Shown piece by piece: positions 28,134 through 37,534 of a stretch of DNA of 64,000 bases. The translations under genes and the position numbers were made by a program. Numbering within the stretch: the first letter of the stretch is position 1; the number at the start of each line of letters is the position of its first letter. Origin of the DNA: JBGPQJ01 sp963829485 (GTDB lineage Bacteria > Chloroflexota > Anaerolineae > Anaerolineales > Villigracilaceae); the NCBI GenBank assembly GCA_963829485.1, contig CAWHIK010000001.1:62001-126000 (forward strand). Direction: 5' to 3'. The notes beneath the pieces were generated by a model. That model did not search any database, was not told the DNA's origin, and worked only from the letters and a program-made list of their open reading frames with translations.

Positions 28134-29099
28134 CTAATCTTCGTCCGGGTAGTTGCCCAGGATCCTTTCGATCCGTTCAAGGACCGGGTCGGTGAGCTTT
28201 TCGAGGGCTTCGCTGGCTGCCAGATTGTCGTGCAGCTGGTCGCTGTTCGTGGCGCCTGTGACGATGCTGCTCACCTCCTTGCGCCGAAGCAGCCAGGCAA
28301 TGGCGAGCTGTGCCGTGCTGACATGCAAATCCTCCGCCACCTGGCTCAACTGACGGACGACGGCGATGCGGTCGTCGGTGATGCGGTCGCGGACCCAGCC
28401 CATGCTTTCGAGCGAGGCGCGGCTGCCTTCGGGGATGCCCTGGTTGTACTTGCCGGTCAGGATGCCGTAGTAGAGCGGGCTCCAGCTGGTCAGCCCCAGG
28501 CCGTAGTCCCGGCACAGGGAGACGAGTTCCACCTCCACCCGTTTGCGGTGGAACATGTTGTATTGCGGCTGTTCGACCACCGGCGGTACGAGGTGATGCT
28601 CTCGTGCCACACTGAATGCCTCCGCGATCTGCCATGCCCGCCATTCCGAGGTGCCCCAGTACAGGACCTTCCCCTGTCGGACGAGGGTATCCATCGTAAA
28701 GACGATCTCATCGACAGGTGTATCGGGATCGAAGCGGTGGCAGAAATACAGGTCGAGATAGTCGGTGCCCATCCGCTTCAGCGAAGCGTGGATGGATTCG
28801 GTGATGTGTTTGCGTGACAGCCCGCGCCCGTTGGGTCCCGGCATGGTCGGCCAAAAAACCTTGCTCGAGAGCACGAGCGCCTCGCGCGGCAGGTCCTTGA
28901 CCGCCCTGCCCATCACTTCCTCCGACTGGCCGTTGGCGTAGATATCGGCGTTGTCGAAGAAGTTGATGCCTGCATCGTACGCGTCGTGCAGGATCTCCAC
29001 GGCGGCGGCTTCGTCGATCTGTGAACCGAAGGTGACCCATGAGCCGAGCGAGATCTCGCTGACCTTTAAACCGGAACGTCCCAGGCGGCGGTAGTGCAT
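28134..29099 (-). CDS. Aldo/keto reductase
   Basis: A 321-residue NADPH-dependent (beta/alpha)8 oxidoreductase, closest in layout to the Kv-beta/YghZ subgroup. It starts MHYRRLGRSGLKVSEISLGS, has the catalytic-region FDNADIYANGQSEEVMG with the active Tyr, then SSKVFWP, DLYFCHRFDPDTP and GLTSWSPLYYGILTGKY. The C-terminal cofactor loop is SIVTGATNSDQL. It starts two bases beyond the kamA stop and its binding site (AAGGAG) overlaps the end of kamA, so the two are translationally linked. The substrate is unknown. Confidence 0.92.
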   Translation of the reverse strand: MHYRRLGRSGLKVSEISLGSWVTFGSQIDEAAAVEILHDAYDAGINFFDNADIYANGQSEEVMGRAVKDLPREALVLSSKVFWPTMPGPNGRGLSRKHITESIHASLKRMGTDYLDLYFCHRFDPDTPVDEIVFTMDTLVRQGKVLYWGTSEWRAWQIAEAFSVAREHHLVPPVVEQPQYNMFHRKRVEVELVSLCRDYGLGLTSWSPLYYGILTGKYNQGIPEGSRASLESMGWVRDRITDDRIAVVRQLSQVAEDLHVSTAQLAIAWLLRRKEVSSIVTGATNSDQLHDNLAASEALEKLTDPVLERIERILGNYPDED

Positions 29100-29101
29100 G
29101 C

Positions 29102-30448
29102 TTACTCCTTTTTATCCGGCGATGGTTCTCCTGATCCGATTCCAAGAGGCTGCCACTTTTTCTCATCCTTCAGCCGGTGATGAATCCCATCACGGTTGTG
29201 GAGCTGGTCGAAGTTCTCGGGCTTGATGAACATCTGGTCGCCGTCCAACAGGCCGGTGATGCCCGTCTGACCCGGTTCCGGCCGCTTGTTCTGGCAGAAT
29301 TTGCAGGTCTTGGGGTCGTGGATGGCGTATTCGGTGGGTTCTTCGTAGGTGGTGATCAGACCCTCGTAGTTGCGCACGATCATCTTGTGGTCGGACATGC
29401 TCAGAACGTAGTTGGGCATGGCTGGAATCTTGCCGCCGCCGCCGGGTCCGTCGATGATGTACTGCGGCACGGCATACCCCGAGGTATGTCCGCGCAGCCC
29501 CTCCATGATCTCCAGCCCCTTGGCGACCGGTGTGCGGAAGTGCCCCGCGCCTTCGACCAGGTCGCACTGGTAAATATAGTAGGGACGCACGCGGATGCGC
29601 ACCAGCTTCTGTACCAGGTCGCGCTGCAAGTGGACGCAGTCGTTCACGCCGGCCAGCAGCACGGACTGGTTGCCCAGCGGGATCCCGGCGCGCGAGAGGC
29701 GGTCGCAGGCTTGCTCCAGTTCGAGGCTGATCTCGTTCGGGTGGTTGACATGGATGTTGAGCCACAGCGGGTGGAACTTGGACAGCATGTCGCACAGGTC
29801 CTGCGTCACGCGCATGGGCATGAACACGGGCACGCGCGAGCCGATGCGCACGATCTCGATGTGCGGGATTTCGCGCAGGCGGGTGAGTATCTCCTCCAGG
29901 ATTTTCGGCGCCAGCACCAGCGGGTCGCCGCCCGAGAGCAGCACGTCGCGCACCTGAGGCGTGCGCTTGAGATACTCGATCTGCTGCTCGAACTCGGCGC
30001 GCGAGAAGGTGGCGGTCGGATCGCCGACGATGCGCGAGCGGGTGCAGTAGCGGCAGTAGGAGGCGCACTGGGTTGTAATGAGCATCAGCACGCGATCCGG
30101 GTAACGGTGGACCAGTCCGGGCACGGGAGAGTGGCGGTCCTCGGCGAGCGAGTCCTCCATCATGGCGGTGAACGCCTGCATTTCCTCCGAGCGCGGGATG
30201 ATCTGCCTGCGGGTGGGGTCGTCCGGGTCGTCCGGGTCGATGAGGGAGATGAAGTAGGGTGTCACATCCACGCGGAACAGGCCGGTGGACTGCAGCGCTT
30301 TGCGCTCGCTCTCGGTCAGAGGAAGCACTTTCTCGATTTCTTCGACGTTATTCAGGCGGTTGCTTAATTGCCAGCGCCAGTCGTTCCATTTTTCATCGGG
30401 AACGTCCTTGTAAACAGCGGCGCGTTTTGAAACAAACGGGGTGGGCAT
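29102..30448 (-). CDS. kamA: Lysine 2,3-aminomutase
   Basis: A 448-residue radical-SAM, PLP-dependent enzyme that converts L-lysine to L-beta-lysine. The cluster motif is TTQCASYCRYCTR near residue 131, followed by DVLLSGGDPL. The PLP-binding region is near YIIDGPGGGGKIP, and a zinc-type CKFCQNKR stands near the C-terminus, as in characterised KamA. Beta-lysine may enter fermentation or serve as an osmolyte precursor; no beta-lysine acetyltransferase gene is adjacent, so neither is established. AGGAGG precedes the start. It is co-transcribed with an aldo/keto reductase. Confidence 0.93.
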   Translation of the reverse strand: MPTPFVSKRAAVYKDVPDEKWNDWRWQLSNRLNNVEEIEKVLPLTESERKALQSTGLFRVDVTPYFISLIDPDDPDDPTRRQIIPRSEEMQAFTAMMEDSLAEDRHSPVPGLVHRYPDRVLMLITTQCASYCRYCTRSRIVGDPTATFSRAEFEQQIEYLKRTPQVRDVLLSGGDPLVLAPKILEEILTRLREIPHIEIVRIGSRVPVFMPMRVTQDLCDMLSKFHPLWLNIHVNHPNEISLELEQACDRLSRAGIPLGNQSVLLAGVNDCVHLQRDLVQKLVRIRVRPYYIYQCDLVEGAGHFRTPVAKGLEIMEGLRGHTSGYAVPQYIIDGPGGGGKIPAMPNYVLSMSDHKMIVRNYEGLITTYEEPTEYAIHDPKTCKFCQNKRPEPGQTGITGLLDGDQMFIKPENFDQLHNRDGIHHRLKDEKKWQPLGIGSGEPSPDKKE

Positions 30449-30541
30449 GGAGTCCTCCTAAAGTTAAACAGGGAAACAATAAAAGGTGTTTGTGCGCAAG
30501 GAAAACAAGGAGGATGCCGCCGGAGGGTCATGATCCGGGCG

Positions 30542-30565
30542 GAAAAAACCCCCGTAATACGGGGT
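30542..30565 (-). terminator. Terminator downstream of the Crp-family gene
   Basis: On the minus strand CCCCGT-ATT-ACGGGG is followed by GTTTTTTCC, about 100 bases past the stop of the regulator at 30668. Confidence 0.75.
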
Positions 30566-30667
30566 AAATCCGGCGATATAAAGACAGGACTTCTTCACAG
30601 AATTATTGTACGGGGAAAGGGAGGCGAGGTCAATAAGAAGAATTTTCACCAAGGGACATCGGCACGG

Positions 30668-31348
30668 TCACCCGGGCAATCTGCCCTGGCGGGACATTTC
30701 CTCCAGCCGGGCGCGGTCGTGGATGGTGAATTCGGTGCGGGTGATATCGATCAACCCGTCGCTGGCGAAGCGGTGGAGGAAGCGGCAGACCACCTCCCGG
30801 GTGGAGCCGATATGGGCGGCCATTTCGTCCAGGGTCAGGTCCCGGGCGACCGGTCCCTTCTCGTCAGGCGATAAATCCACGAGGAATCTTGCCAGCCGGC
30901 CTGCGACGGGGTGAAAGGCGAGTTTTTCGACGATTTCACTGGCAAGCTGCACGCGCTGGATCGTCAGGCAGGATAATTTCCAGGACAACTGCCCATTGTT
31001 CAACAAAAACGGCAGGAGAGTTTCACGCGGCCAGCGCAGGAGTTTTGTATCTTCAGCGGCTTGCAGCGAGGCGGGCATGGGTGCTTCGGGAATAAAAAAG
31101 GCCAGCCCCCAGAATACTTCCCCCGCATGGAGGGTGGTGAGGATCAGGCTTCGCCCTTCGTACGATTCTTTTAAAGCAGTCACCTGACCATCGACCACAA
31201 TGAAGAAATAAGGCCAGACATCGCCGTGATGGACGATCCATTCACCTGCGGAGTAATGGCAGCCCTCCGCGCTTTCTTCCAACGAATGGATTTCCCGAGG
31301 GGTGAGGTCGGCAAAAATACTGTTCTTCAGGTCGATCGTTTTTTCCAT
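30668..31348 (-). CDS. Crp/Fnr-family transcriptional regulator
   Basis: A 226-residue protein with an N-terminal cyclic-nucleotide-binding fold (about 10-125; GEWIVHHGDVWPYFFIVVDGQVTAL, GEVFWGLAFF). The C-terminal Crp helix-turn-helix is at about 165-215 (LTLDEMAAHIGSTREVVCRFLHRFASDGLI). It lacks the N-terminal four-cysteine set of FNR, so it is not an oxygen-sensing [4Fe-4S] type; the effector is unknown. It is transcribed away from the membrane/heme cluster, and a 16-bp palindrome sits between them, so it probably controls both sides. Confidence 0.9.
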   Translation of the reverse strand: MEKTIDLKNSIFADLTPREIHSLEESAEGCHYSAGEWIVHHGDVWPYFFIVVDGQVTALKESYEGRSLILTTLHAGEVFWGLAFFIPEAPMPASLQAAEDTKLLRWPRETLLPFLLNNGQLSWKLSCLTIQRVQLASEIVEKLAFHPVAGRLARFLVDLSPDEKGPVARDLTLDEMAAHIGSTREVVCRFLHRFASDGLIDITRTEFTIHDRARLEEMSRQGRLPG

Positions 31349-31398
31349 GCGTAGCGCCTTTCGTCACGCAGAATTGTCTTTATGAATTCTATACTGGA

Positions 31399-31414
31399 TT
31401 TGCCTTAAGGCAAA
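31399..31414. promoter_or_regulatory. Palindromic Crp/Fnr-type operator
   Basis: TTTGCCTTAAGGCAAA is a perfect 16-bp palindrome 50 bases from the regulator start and 59 bases from the divergent lipoprotein gene. Its size and dyad shape fit a Crp/Fnr-type box. Binding by the adjacent regulator is inferred. Confidence 0.6.
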
Positions 31415-31472
31415 GACATAACCCGCTGGTTGTGCTAAATTTCACATAGATATTTACATCGGGGACACCTCC

Positions 31473-31877
31473 ATGACGAAAATCCTTTTTCTGACCCTTC
31501 TCCTACCCGCGCTGCTTTTGACCTCTTGCGCTGAGAAACCAACCTGTCCGTCATCCGATGACGGGAAGCAGTACCTGTCTCTGGAAGATTTGACATCCCT
31601 GGATGTCTCTGGTGTTGAAAAGTCTCCGGCTGAAGTGAACATCAGCGGGAGGTCCATGTGGGTGGACCAGGTCGTCACGGGACCGCTGTGCAACGACCAA
31701 TGGGCGGGGACGGTCTATGTTGGCTGTGACGTTCAAGTGTTGGAATGGAGCGAGACACCGCTTTTCCTGAAAGACTGCGATCTTTCCATCGAGCCCGGAA
31801 CTGTCGTCTATGTGGCCTACCACAACGATGCGCCGTATTACAACGGATGTTCCTGCCATACGGGGGAACTGCCGTAA
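31473..31877 (+). CDS. Small lipoprotein
   Basis: A 134-residue lipoprotein (signal MTKILFLTLLLPALLLTSC, lipobox LLTSC). The mature part has about 115 residues with Cys at several places, including the C-terminal NGCSCHTG. The family was not recognised; its OB-like strand content (VNISGRSMWVDQVVTG, WAGTVYVGCDVQVLEW) is only suggestive. It is the first gene of the cluster opposite the Crp regulator. Confidence 0.65.
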   Translation: MTKILFLTLLLPALLLTSCAEKPTCPSSDDGKQYLSLEDLTSLDVSGVEKSPAEVNISGRSMWVDQVVTGPLCNDQWAGTVYVGCDVQVLEWSETPLFLKDCDLSIEPGTVVYVAYHNDAPYYNGCSCHTGELP

Positions 31878-31901
31878 TTTCATCCAACAAGGAGAGTGAT
31901 C

Positions 31902-32675
31902 ATGAAAGACAGACATGTGTTTGGAGGCATCCTCGCCACGATCAGCGCCCTGATGGGGATCTTCGGCTTTTTCTATTTGTTCATGCAGTGGTACCAGATC
32001 GGCATGGGAGCGGAATCTGCCGAGCCGGGTTGTGAGATCCTGCTGAAATACATCCACCCGCTGCTGACGGACGTGGGACTTTTCGCCGGCATCCTGTTTG
32101 CTGTGAGCGCCTATGGTTTCTTCACTAAAAAGGATTGGGCGTTCTTCCTGTCGGTTGTCGGCATCGTGCTGGCGCTGCTGGCAAGCTGGTTCATCAATGT
32201 CCCGTACATGGCCGCCAGCCTGCCGCCCGTTTACTTTCCGCTCTTTTGGCCGTACCTGCTGATCTACTTCCTGCTGCTGAGAGGCGTAGGGCAGATATCC
32301 TGGAGCCGCACCCTGCTGGCTTTGTTAACCGGTATCGCCTACATCTTTTGCTTCATGAACGGCGTCTCGAGCACCAGCCGCATCATCACCCACGGAGCAC
32401 CGATCTTCGTCCTCGTGCAGCGCCTGCACTGGGTGGCCATGCTCGGCTGGGCTGTGGTGACTGTCGGTATCATCATGAGAGCAAGGGAGTGGATGCGGGT
32501 AGTCGGGATTAGTGCTGCGGTGACCGAGATCGTGGTGGGAGTTCCGCTTGCCGTTGTCACCGCACAGGGGTTGGGGCGTTTCTCCCTTTTTGCGCTGGGA
32601 CCGATCGCCTGCCTGGCGCTTCTTATCATCCTCGTCTGGCCTGGTCTTTGGGAGCGTTGGACAGGAAGCTCGTAA
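31902..32675 (+). CDS. Polytopic membrane protein
   Basis: 257 residues, about seven hydrophobic helices. The start at ATG 31902 is chosen because AAGGAG lies seven bases before it. There are scattered histidines (KYIHPLL, ITHGAP, RLHWVAM) but no known motif. It follows the lipoprotein gene by 25 bases and is probably in one transcript with it. Function unknown; position suggests a part of the membrane/heme cluster. Confidence 0.6.
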   Translation: MKDRHVFGGILATISALMGIFGFFYLFMQWYQIGMGAESAEPGCEILLKYIHPLLTDVGLFAGILFAVSAYGFFTKKDWAFFLSVVGIVLALLASWFINVPYMAASLPPVYFPLFWPYLLIYFLLLRGVGQISWSRTLLALLTGIAYIFCFMNGVSSTSRIITHGAPIFVLVQRLHWVAMLGWAVVTVGIIMRAREWMRVVGISAAVTEIVVGVPLAVVTAQGLGRFSLFALGPIACLALLIILVWPGLWERWTGSS

Positions 32676-32696
32676 GCGGTGAACACGCAAGAAAAG

Positions 32697-32712
32697 TGTG
32701 ATTTAAGTCATA
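32697..32712. promoter_or_regulatory. Crp-like box before the 32768 gene
   Basis: TGTGA-TTTAAG-TCATA differs by one base from the Crp consensus TGTGA-N6-TCACA. It is 56 bases before the start of the membrane protein gene. It differs in sequence from the palindrome at 31399, so shared control is uncertain. Confidence 0.4.
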
Positions 32713-32767
32713 TAAAACTGACAGGTATTGTGCAACAATTCACAATATAATCAAAAGGAGATTGCAC

Positions 32768-33386
32768 ATGAACCTGTTCACACTCGATAACCTGTTTCTG
32801 CTTCTCATCGGCGGGCTGGTCGCCTACCTGCTGTTCCGCTTCTGGGGACGCTACAGCAAGGAAAAGAAACTCTTCGACGTGTACTACATGATGGGGTTCG
32901 CCGTCCTGCTGGTCTCCGGCCTGCTGCTCATCTTCCTCGGGCTGGGGATTCTCGCATCGCCTTACGTGCTGACGGTCGCCAGCCTCATCCCGCTGGGCAT
33001 CTCGATGGGCATCGTTGAGGAATACTTCCCTCAATGGAAGAAAGCCTACAAGTGGTTTGCCTTGATCGGTTTTCTGGCGATCGCCGTTTCTGCGATAGGC
33101 GGATTCGATACGCTTCAAGAAGATCTCCGTGCCAGTGTTTCACGGCGTGGCTGGACTGGTGATCTTCCTCGGCCCATTCCTTACCAAGAGCGCGCCGAAA
33201 GGTTTCTGGTGGGTGGGCATCGGCGGGCTGCTGATCGGTCTGGGCGGAATCGCATTGGCCTTTATATCGGTCGGTGCTCAGCTGCTGTTCTTCAGCCCGG
33301 CGTTCGTCATGATGATCCTCACCCCGCTGCTGCTCCTGATGACCATCGCCTTCACCATCGGCTTTGTCAAGGACATCAACGGTTGA
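32768..33386 (+). CDS. Polytopic membrane protein (frameshifted), paralogue of 36860
   Basis: About 205 residues with six hydrophobic helices. The first frame runs to about 33110 and the chain continues one base on with VPVFHGVAGLVIFLGPFL. The paralogue at 36860-37465 has VHGVAGLVIFILP at the same place, which fixes the join and shows that the two proteins are related. The single His in this shared motif is conserved. ATG 32768 has GGAG seven bases before it. Function unknown. Confidence 0.65.
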
Positions 33387-33447
33387 GATTTAACTTCCGG
33401 GACCGTAAGGTGCTCGGAAGATTGTTGATCCTCAGACCTGCTCGCGA

Positions 33448-33470
33448 ATGAGCCGGGGGTTCCCCGGCTT
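33448..33470 (+). terminator. Stem-loop terminator
   Basis: GCCGGGG-GTT-CCCCGGC followed by TTGTTT, about 65 bases after the 32768 gene and 45 bases before the next start. Confidence 0.6.
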
Positions 33471-33514
33471 GTTTGCGGCGCGAATTAAAAACTTTTACCA
33501 TGCAAGGAGTTTCC

Positions 33515-34992
33515 ATGCAGGCAATTCAAGCGAGATTAACTTATCTTTTCCGCTCGACCAAGGGCTTGATCCTGGTCGCCATTTCGATGATCGCCATTGA
33601 GACGGCGCTGTTCGGCATGCTCTCCGGACCGATGGCCGAACTCGGTGTGCGTGATTTTGTCATCCGCGTTTTCGGCATGGACCTGGTGCAGGCGGAGCGC
33701 GAAGGACGCATCATCATCCTGTACCATTCCATTGCCATGGCCATCGTCGCCATCGAAGCCTACATGATCACCGGCCTGCTGAAGATGAAGGAGTTCTACA
33801 AGACCGCGGTGCGCGTGTTGATCACCATCGGTTATTGGATGGCCATGGTCTTCGGCATGGGCTTTGCCTATTGGGGGCACAACTGGGCGCTGCATGGACT
33901 GTATATCGCCGGACTGACGTTGATCTTCTTCGCGGGGACACTTCTGACGATTGCGCTCTGGCCGTGGGGCAGGGACGTCCGCCAGCCTGACAGGAATTAT
34001 TCCACGACGAAGGGCGGCGTCAGACATGGAGCGCGTGGCTTTCTTTGCCACCGGCCTCACCACCTTGATCTCGGTCATCTTCGGCGCGGTGCCCGGCTCC
34101 TACTTTGGCAACGGGTTCGAGGTCTTCCTGGCGGAGAACATCATCCGCTACCCCGAAAAGACCACCATGGAATATTCGATCATCGGCCACCTGCACATTA
34201 TGCTGGCGTTGATCGCCATCATGATCACGCTCATCATCGGGCGCTGGCTGGATTTCAAGGGCATCCTGCACAAGATCGCCATGCCGCTGATCATCCTCGG
34301 CACGATCGTGCTCAACATCGGTGTGTGGGGCGTGGTCACCCCGCTCGAGCCGGTGGCGCACATGATCATTTACGTCGGCGCGACGCCTGCCATGCTGGGA
34401 GCGCTGATGCTGGTCATTTTCGGTTTCGGCAAATTCATCCGCGAAGGGACAGCCGGCATCGCCAAGCCAAAGTTTGGGCAGCAGATGGCAGCCCTGGTGC
34501 GTGACCCGCTGCGCTTCGGTCCCCTGTGGCAGATGATCTTCATGAACTTCACGGTCAGCGGGATCGGCATCTTCATGGCCATCCGGCTGGATGAAATTTT
34601 CCGCGTCTGGCCGGCGCGGGAGGAGCGCATCGAGTTAACGGGTCACTGGCATGTCCTTTCGGCCATCGTCGCCACCATCATCCTGCTCTACTACGGCGAT
34701 ATTATCGGGCTCAAAGGGAAAGTCCGCCAGTGGTATGGGTGGTCGATCATCATTCTGTCCGACATCGCCTTTGCCTCGGTCACCATCTTCGAGATGAAGC
34801 GCCTGTTCGTCACGCGAGGCCGAACAGCAGCCGCTGGTCAACCTCCTGATGTACCTGATGGACTTTGGACTGGGGATGCTGCTGGTCGTTTTGGCAGCCG
34901 TCCTGGTCTATCGGCTGGTCGACCTGTTCAAAGGCAAGGGGCGCTGGGCGGAAGAACAGGCGCAGGACGATCTCTCCGCGGAGGTGAAGTGA
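33515..34992 (+). CDS. Multi-helix membrane protein with paired histidines (frameshifted)
   Basis: About 490 residues and 11-12 hydrophobic helices. Several helices carry His at heme-binding-like places: YHSIAMAIV, YWGHNWALHG, GHLHIMLALIAI, VAHMIIY and GHWHVLSAIVATI. The G-H-x-H pairs recall heme-copper oxidase/NO reductase subunit I, but the full six-His set and order were not matched, so it is not called an oxidase. A heme O synthase gene lies downstream. One-base shifts occur near 34018 and 34822. The start is ATG 33515, five bases after AAGGAG. The stop overlaps the next original start as TGATG. Confidence 0.6.
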
Positions 34993-35009
34993 TGAAAAGC
35001 ATTATAACT

Positions 35010-35097
35010 GTGTCGTTGCGAGGAACGCTGGAAGCGTGACGAGGCAATTTCCCAGCGAGGCAGCAGATTGCTTCGGGCTATCGTCCTCGCAATGACA
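35010..35097. repeat. Palindromic repeat inserted in a signal-peptide sequence
   Basis: The ends TGTCGTTGCGAGGA and TCCTCGCAATGACA are inverted repeats with 13 of 14 matches; the interior has further partly complementary AGGCAAT/GATTGCTTC segments. This is the look of the dispersed 'cattgcgagga' palindromic repeats (REP/MITE-like) of many bacterial genomes. It interrupts the start of the gene now read from 35068. Only one copy is in the window. Confidence 0.65.
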
Positions 35098-35957
35098 GTC
35101 ATCGTATTAGCCTCCTGCGGACCTGTTGACCTGAATGCGCCGGTGCCCGTGGTCGAGACCGGCGTGGACACTGAAGCCTGGGCGACGGTCCCAGCAGGCG
35201 AGTTCCTGTCGGGGCAGCACGATGAAGCGGCTACCATCGATTACGATTACGAGATCATGGTCACCGACGTGACCACCGCGCAGTACATGGATTATCTCAA
35301 TAAGGCGCTTGCCGATGGCACGCTCAAGGTTTCAGGCGATGAACTGGTCGGTTTCTATCCCGGAGATGAATTCCACGGCGTCAAGCATGAAATTGAGATT
35401 TCGCCGGCAGATTACATTTTTGTTCCGCTGAATGATCCCGCCTCACGCTTCACCTTCGATGGCGCTTCCTTTACAGTCGTGCCCGGGTGGGAAAATCACC
35501 CGATGACCAATGTCTCATGGTTCGGGGCGTGGGGTTATTGCGGTGACTGTGGCGGACGCCTGCCCACCGAGCTGGAGTGGGAGAAGGCGGCGCGCGGCAC
35601 GGATGGCCGTCCCTTCCCCTGGGGCGATGATATCGCGCTAAACAATGCCAATTTCTACGCCAGCCGCGATCCGTTCGAGGATATGAGCGCGTTCGGCTCG
35701 CGCACATCGCCGGTCGGTTTTTATAACGGGAAACCTACGATGGTTACGCCACGCTGGATTCTGCCAGCCCCTACGGGTTGTATGACATGGCCGGCAACGT
35801 CTGGCAGTGGACCGGAGATGTGTATGAAGGCATGCACTATCGCTTCATGCGCGGCGGCTCGAAGGATACCTACGATATGGACCTGCGCGTCTGGGTGCGC
35901 AACAATGCCACGCCGACCTACTTCAGCCCGGGAGTTGGCTTCCGGTGCGTCCGGTAG
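35068..35957 (+). CDS. Formylglycine-generating-enzyme-like lipoprotein (frameshifted)
   Basis: About 296 residues of the FGE-sulfatase (SUMF1) fold: TVPAGEFLSGQHDE, then HPMTNVSWFGAWGYC, RLPTELEWEKAARG and, after a lost base near 35735, YGLYDMAGNVWQWTGDVY and the terminal GVGFRCVR. The active-site Cys pair of true FGE is not evident, so it may be a structural or heme-protein maturation relative. Lipobox LASC follows a signal whose first half lies inside a repeat. The likely start now is TTG 35068. The old start was probably ATG 34992, overlapping the upstream stop; removing the insert gives MKSIITVIVLASC. Confidence 0.75.
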
Positions 35958-35984
35958 TATGATTGGTGCTTCAGGAGTTGATAA

Positions 35985-36858
35985 ATGAAACTATCTTGCC
36001 GCCAAGATCCGCTTATACAAGCCGCTCATCAAGACCTCGCAGACCAGCCTGCTGCTGGCTACCGGCGTCGCGGGTTATCTCAGCGCCGGGATTCAAGGTG
36101 AACCTCGTAACATTCACGGGGTTGATCCTCAGCCTGTTCCTGGCGATCAGCGGCAGCACCATCCTGAACATGTGGTACGACCATGACATCGACACGGTCA
36201 TGAACCGCACCCATAACCGCCCGCTGGCTGCCGGAACGGTCGGGCTGCGCGAAGCGCTGCGGCTTGGGCTGGTCCTTTCGCTGCTGGGCGTGGGTCTGGC
36301 GATTGCGATGGACCCGCTATACGGCCTGGTGGTGTTCGCCGGGTTGTTCTTCGATGTGGTCGTTTACACCATCTGGCTGAAGCGCAAGACCTGCTGGAGC
36401 ATCGTGTGGGGCGGCATCTCGGGCGGCATGCCCATTCTGGCCGGGCGCGTGCTGGCCATCGGGAGATTGATCTGGTCGGGATTTTGCTGACCCTGGCGGT
36501 CCTGTTCTGGATCCCCACGCACATCCTCACTTTTTCGATGCGTTACTACGACGATTACAAGGCGGCTGGTGTGCCGACCTTCCCTTCCACTTATGGATTT
36601 GCGTTCACGCGCGCTGTGATCGCCGTCTCGGCCATTCTGGCCGCGATCTGTATCGGCTGGGCGAGCGTGTTGATCGGTGTCGAGGCGGGATTCCTGCGGC
36701 TGCTGGTGGTGCTTGCCACCGGGCTGTTGCTGCTGTCCTTTGCGACGGTCACGCGCCCCTCGGAACGGGTCAACTTTGGCTTGTTCAAATATGCCTCGCT
36801 GTACATGCTGTGCTCGATGGTGGTTCTCTCCATTCAGCCCTATGTAACGATCGCTTAA
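35985..36858 (+). CDS. ctaB: Protoheme IX farnesyltransferase (heme O synthase), frameshifted
   Basis: A UbiA-superfamily prenyltransferase. It starts near KIRLYKPLIKTSQTSLLLATG, has the first aspartate motif NMWYDHDIDTVMNRTHNRPL, the second region WGGISGGMPILAG, and LFWIPTHILTFSMRYYDDYK, with W-x-P-T-H as in CtaB/CyoE. About 290 residues in total, as usual, with one-base shifts near 36010, 36095 and 36470. It makes heme O from heme B and farnesyl diphosphate, needed for heme o/a oxidases. AGGAG precedes ATG 35985. It points to a heme-containing terminal enzyme encoded nearby or elsewhere. Confidence 0.82.
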
Positions 36859-36859
36859 A

Positions 36860-37465
36860 ATGAAAATGTCTGCGCTCGACCGCATTCTGTTACTGCTGAC
36901 CGGCTTGCTGGCGGCGTACCAGATCGTGGTCGGCATCAACGACTTGAGCACGCTGCCCATCATCGCCTATACCATCGCTTTCGGCGTGCTGCTCATCGCG
37001 TCGCTGCTGATGATCATCCTCGGCTTCGATGTGCTGGACAGCCCGGCTGTGGTCATCGTAGCGACGATCATCCCGCTCAGCCTGTCACTTGGATTGGTGT
37101 GGGAACACATCCCCGCCTGGCAGACGGGTTACCTCGTCTTCGCCGTCCTCGGTTTTCTAGCGGTGCTCATCACCCGCGCCTTTCCGATGCCGGGCAGACT
37201 GCCGACCATCGTACTGGCGTTCGTCCACGGGGTGGCCGGCCTGGTCATCTTCATCCTGCCCGTCGTCATGGTGCTGCAGGGACAGGCCGCCCCCGGCTTT
37301 GCGCTGGTGGGGTTGGGCGGGGCGCTCATCGGCGTGGGTGGATTGCTGCTCTCGTTCCTGAAGGCGGGGAAACCCATTCTCTCGCGCGAGAGGATTTTGA
37401 AGATCCTGCCGGGGCTGCTGCTGCTCACCACGGCGTGTTTTGTGGCAGGGTTTTATCTGGCTTGA
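36860..37465 (+). CDS. Polytopic membrane protein, paralogue of 32768
   Basis: 201 residues, six hydrophobic helices, the intact paralogue of the protein at 32768 (both contain FHGVAGLVIF/VHGVAGLVIF and similar helix spacing). It starts one base after the heme O synthase stop, so it is tightly coupled. It may be a subunit or assembly factor of the membrane heme system; function unknown. Confidence 0.65.
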   Translation: MKMSALDRILLLLTGLLAAYQIVVGINDLSTLPIIAYTIAFGVLLIASLLMIILGFDVLDSPAVVIVATIIPLSLSLGLVWEHIPAWQTGYLVFAVLGFLAVLITRAFPMPGRLPTIVLAFVHGVAGLVIFILPVVMVLQGQAAPGFALVGLGGALIGVGGLLLSFLKAGKPILSRERILKILPGLLLLTTACFVAGFYLA

Positions 37466-37470
37466 CCTTT

Positions 37471-37508
37471 GGGCTCAAGGACGGTGACTGTCTTTGAGCC
37501 TTATTTTT
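37471..37508 (+). terminator. Terminator or attenuator inside the membrane cluster
   Basis: GGCTCAA...TTGAGCC with inner GGAC/GTCT pairing and the tail TTATTTTTA, between the genes at 36860 and 37535. It may lower expression of the last gene. Confidence 0.7.
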
Positions 37509-37534
37509 ATCCAGTTTCAACAAGGAGAGGAACA

